A DNA stretch of 64,000 nt, from positions 62,001 to 126,000 of the forward strand of contig NZ_FWXJ01000007.1 of assembly GCF_900176405.1 (NCBI RefSeq), read 5' to 3'. The stretch is from Polynucleobacter kasalickyi. Lineage in GTDB: Bacteria > Pseudomonadota > Gammaproteobacteria > Burkholderiales > Burkholderiaceae. A program made the translations under genes and the position numbers. The notes below the pieces were generated by a model that searched no databases, was not told where the DNA came from, and worked only from the letters and a program-made list of their open reading frames with translations. Positions 62,550-64,000 of the stretch are shown piece after piece (position 1 is the first letter of the stretch; each line of letters begins with the position of its first letter).

Positions 62550-63284
62550 TCAAGGAAGCGGATTCACGATGTCAGGTATCGACCAACCCTGGTTAATTTT
62601 TTGACTTAAGTCCTCTTCGAGGCGTACTTTTTTTTGCGCTAAAAGTAATACGGCATCAACGAATTGTCGAGGGACAAAACAAACACCTGACTCATCGGCT
62701 ACGACTAAATCACCTGGATTTACCAGCACATCACAAATAGTGACAGGTCCATTAATTTCCTCAGACTGCCCCCTCCACTTACCTGTAATTGGTGTGACCC
62801 CTTTTGACCAAATGGGGTATTCAGACTCTTTAAAATCGGCTACATCGCGAACTACTCCGTCCACTATTGCTCCCAGCTCCCCCTGGCGCTTACCCATTCG
62901 ACCGCCAACGCCGCCCATATTTGAGGCAGATTGAACGCCTTGAATCACTAAAACATCACCAGTTTGTGCCAAATTATGACACTCTGCTTCCGCCATTAAG
63001 TTATTTTTAGAGCGGACAATTTCATTCAAGTCACCTTGTCTTGCGACATTTCTCAACGTTAATGCAAGTCCTACTAAGTGACTCCCTGGAATGATGCACT
63101 TCAACATAGAACCAGGTATTGCTCCTGGTATACCTAGTTCATCTAATGCATCAGATACTGCACAAGTACAGTGACCAAGGTCCCTAAATGCCTGCAAGAT
63201 AGACTCAGAGATACGTGGGGTTTCGATTCGGTTAATTTTGTTCGGATCAATCTTGCCGGTCAATCTTGGATGATTTCCACTCAT
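62550..63284 (-). CDS. RraA-family (HMG/CHA aldolase-like) protein
   Basis: A 244-residue protein of the RraA fold, which includes 4-hydroxy-4-methyl-2-oxoglutarate and 4-carboxy-4-hydroxy-2-oxoadipate aldolases as well as the RNase E inhibitor RraA. The conserved GGRMG-type loop (MGGVGGRMGKRQGEL) and the substrate-binding DGVVRD are present, the latter with the arginine and metal aspartate used by the aldolases. It is longer than RraA (about 160), which favours an enzyme. Its start overlaps the stop of the LeuD-like gene by 4 bases (ATGA). It likely cleaves a hydroxy-oxo acid made by the dehydratase to pyruvate, an inference from context. Confidence 0.85.
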   Translation of the reverse strand: MSGNHPRLTGKIDPNKINRIETPRISESILQAFRDLGHCTCAVSDALDELGIPGAIPGSMLKCIIPGSHLVGLALTLRNVARQGDLNEIVRSKNNLMAEAECHNLAQTGDVLVIQGVQSASNMGGVGGRMGKRQGELGAIVDGVVRDVADFKESEYPIWSKGVTPITGKWRGQSEEINGPVTICDVLVNPGDLVVADESGVCFVPRQFVDAVLLLAQKKVRLEEDLSQKINQGWSIPDIVNPLP

Positions 63285-63832
63285 TGAGGAACCTTTCCCT
63301 CTAATGGCATCCTCAACTCAGGATGTTCTTCTAAATATTCGATTAACATGCCTTTTAAACCGTCTTTCTCAATCATTTTTTGAACACCTTGATCGATTGC
63401 TGGAAAAGTAATCGAGGTATTTTGAGATAAATTTAACACCTGACCCGTTAAATAATTAACTTCTAATTCGTCGCCATTGTTTACAAATTGACGAATCCCA
63501 TGACACTGGGTCAAGCAAGGAATCGCCGTTGCAACCACACCTTGAAAAGCCCTCACACCCATCGACTCACACAAAATAGTCAATTGCAGGGATTTCATCC
63601 CTAATAAACCTGTATTGTGGGCTTTGCCAGCTAAAAAATTTTTTCCACCCACAATCACATCACCAGGTTGAATTCGATGAATTAACTCGGGATCAATCTG
63701 TGCAAACAAGTGGGGAATAATTTTTTCTGGATCCGTGATACGAGCCGTAACCATATCAAATGCAATGACGCCACCGTCATGCGGTATGTCATCACCCAAC
63801 ACATGAGCATGTCCTCTAATGACCCATTCCAT
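63281..63832 (-). CDS. Aconitase-family small subunit (LeuD-like)
   Basis: A 183-residue swivel-domain subunit of the isopropylmalate dehydratase/homoaconitase type. It starts VIRGHAHVLGDDIPHDG; the loop VGGKNFLAGKAHN corresponds to the substrate-binding G-x-N-F-G-x-G-S-S-R region in LeuD, but the usual SSRE is replaced by KAHN, so substrate specificity is probably different from isopropylmalate. It partners the large subunit whose end precedes it by 2 bases. It is first complete gene of the operon in this window. EGGVVATAIPCL-like GVVATAIPCLTQC is also a normal swivel-domain segment. Confidence 0.8.
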   Translation of the reverse strand: MEWVIRGHAHVLGDDIPHDGGVIAFDMVTARITDPEKIIPHLFAQIDPELIHRIQPGDVIVGGKNFLAGKAHNTGLLGMKSLQLTILCESMGVRAFQGVVATAIPCLTQCHGIRQFVNNGDELEVNYLTGQVLNLSQNTSITFPAIDQGVQKMIEKDGLKGMLIEYLEEHPELRMPLEGKVPQ

Positions 63833-63834
63833 CT

Positions 63835-64000
63835 TTAACCTTTCAACTTTTTGCGATCTCTTGGATCTTGAATAAATCCGGAAATTGCCGAGGCCATCAC
63901 GGTTAATGGACTTCCCAAATAACAGTATCCGTCGGTAGCACCCATGCGACCTGCACCATTTGTGGCAGCAGTAGAAATGGATACTTCACCTGGCCCAATT
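63835..64000 (-). CDS. Aconitase-family large subunit (LeuC-like), C-terminal end
   Basis: Only the last 54 residues lie in the window; the rest is beyond base 64000. They read IGPGEVSISTAATNGAGRMG, then GYCYLGSPLTVMASAISGFIQDP. The segment STAATNGAGRMG corresponds to STSNRNFEGRMG near the end of LeuC and aconitase-type dehydratases, with the arginine and GRMG kept. Partner of the LeuD-like subunit, 2 bases apart, and thus co-transcribed with the RraA-like gene and the ABC importer. The [4Fe-4S] cysteines would be in the missing part. Confidence 0.85.
   Translation of the reverse strand, partial: IGPGEVSISTAATNGAGRMGATDGYCYLGSPLTVMASAISGFIQDPRDRKKLKG

Noticed and set aside
1..64000. CRISPR arrays, insertion sequences, integrases or prophage genes
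   Set aside because: No regularly spaced repeats, transposase or integrase motifs or phage structural genes were seen on either strand.

Overview
The window reads as a gene-dense stretch of chromosome from a Gram-negative betaproteobacterium, most likely a low-GC member of Burkholderiales (base composition judged by eye at about 40% GC). The reasons are seven periplasmic Bug/TctC-type receptors in 64 kb (a family expanded in Bordetella, Cupriavidus and relatives), a soxXYZA operon, a flavocytochrome-c-type flavoprotein, an intracellular PHB depolymerase, a CYTH-CHAD protein, and outer-membrane and lipoprotein genes. No genus is claimed. There are about 63 protein genes, one tRNA, and no insertion sequence, prophage or CRISPR array. 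No gap between genes exceeds about 260 bases. TTG starts behind good Shine-Dalgarno sequences recur.

Region by region. 1-7200: cold-shock protein, a NERD-helicase fusion, a Bug receptor, tRNA-His, a 35-codon gene, an acyltransferase, and small envelope, CoA-binding and pterin genes. 7248-9318: a GST and an exonuclease/GIY-YIG nuclease. 9444-15809: a sulfur/redox block, with an fccB-like flavoprotein and a two-subunit molybdenum hydroxylase on the plus strand converging on soxXYZA on the minus strand. 15900-20737: a phosphate block (CYTH-CHAD, PhoA-type alkaline phosphatase, nucleotide pyrophosphatase/phosphodiesterase-like lipoprotein). 20801-26692: a tripartite heavy-metal-type RND efflux operon. 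26869-30233: HPP membrane protein, flavin reductase, Tim44-like protein, alpha/beta hydrolase.

30376-35319: two Bug receptors with an isocitrate/isopropylmalate-type dehydrogenase on one side and an Ldh-family dehydrogenase plus MBL hydrolase on the other. 36023-40461: a sulfonate/nitrate-type ABC importer operon with a cupin, a PH-domain protein and a ModA-like protein. 40673-42574: htpG with a heat-shock-type promoter. 42639-54292: three more Bug receptors with a PEP-mutase-family lyase, a CoA-transferase/enoyl-CoA hydratase pair and an altronate-dehydratase-family enzyme, then a GAF-HD-GYP protein, an outer-membrane barrel and a seventh Bug receptor. 54410-64000: PhaZ, cupin and GST, then a long minus-strand operon of an aconitase-type dehydratase pair, an RraA-family aldolase and a complete peptide/nickel-type ABC importer, cut off by the window edge.

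Together this suggests a heterotroph that scavenges carboxylates, hydroxy acids and other small organic compounds through many solute receptors, stores PHB, may draw electrons from reduced sulfur, and recovers phosphate from organic esters. No classical DNA-binding transcription regulator is encoded here, although at least ten operons look catabolic or transport-related.
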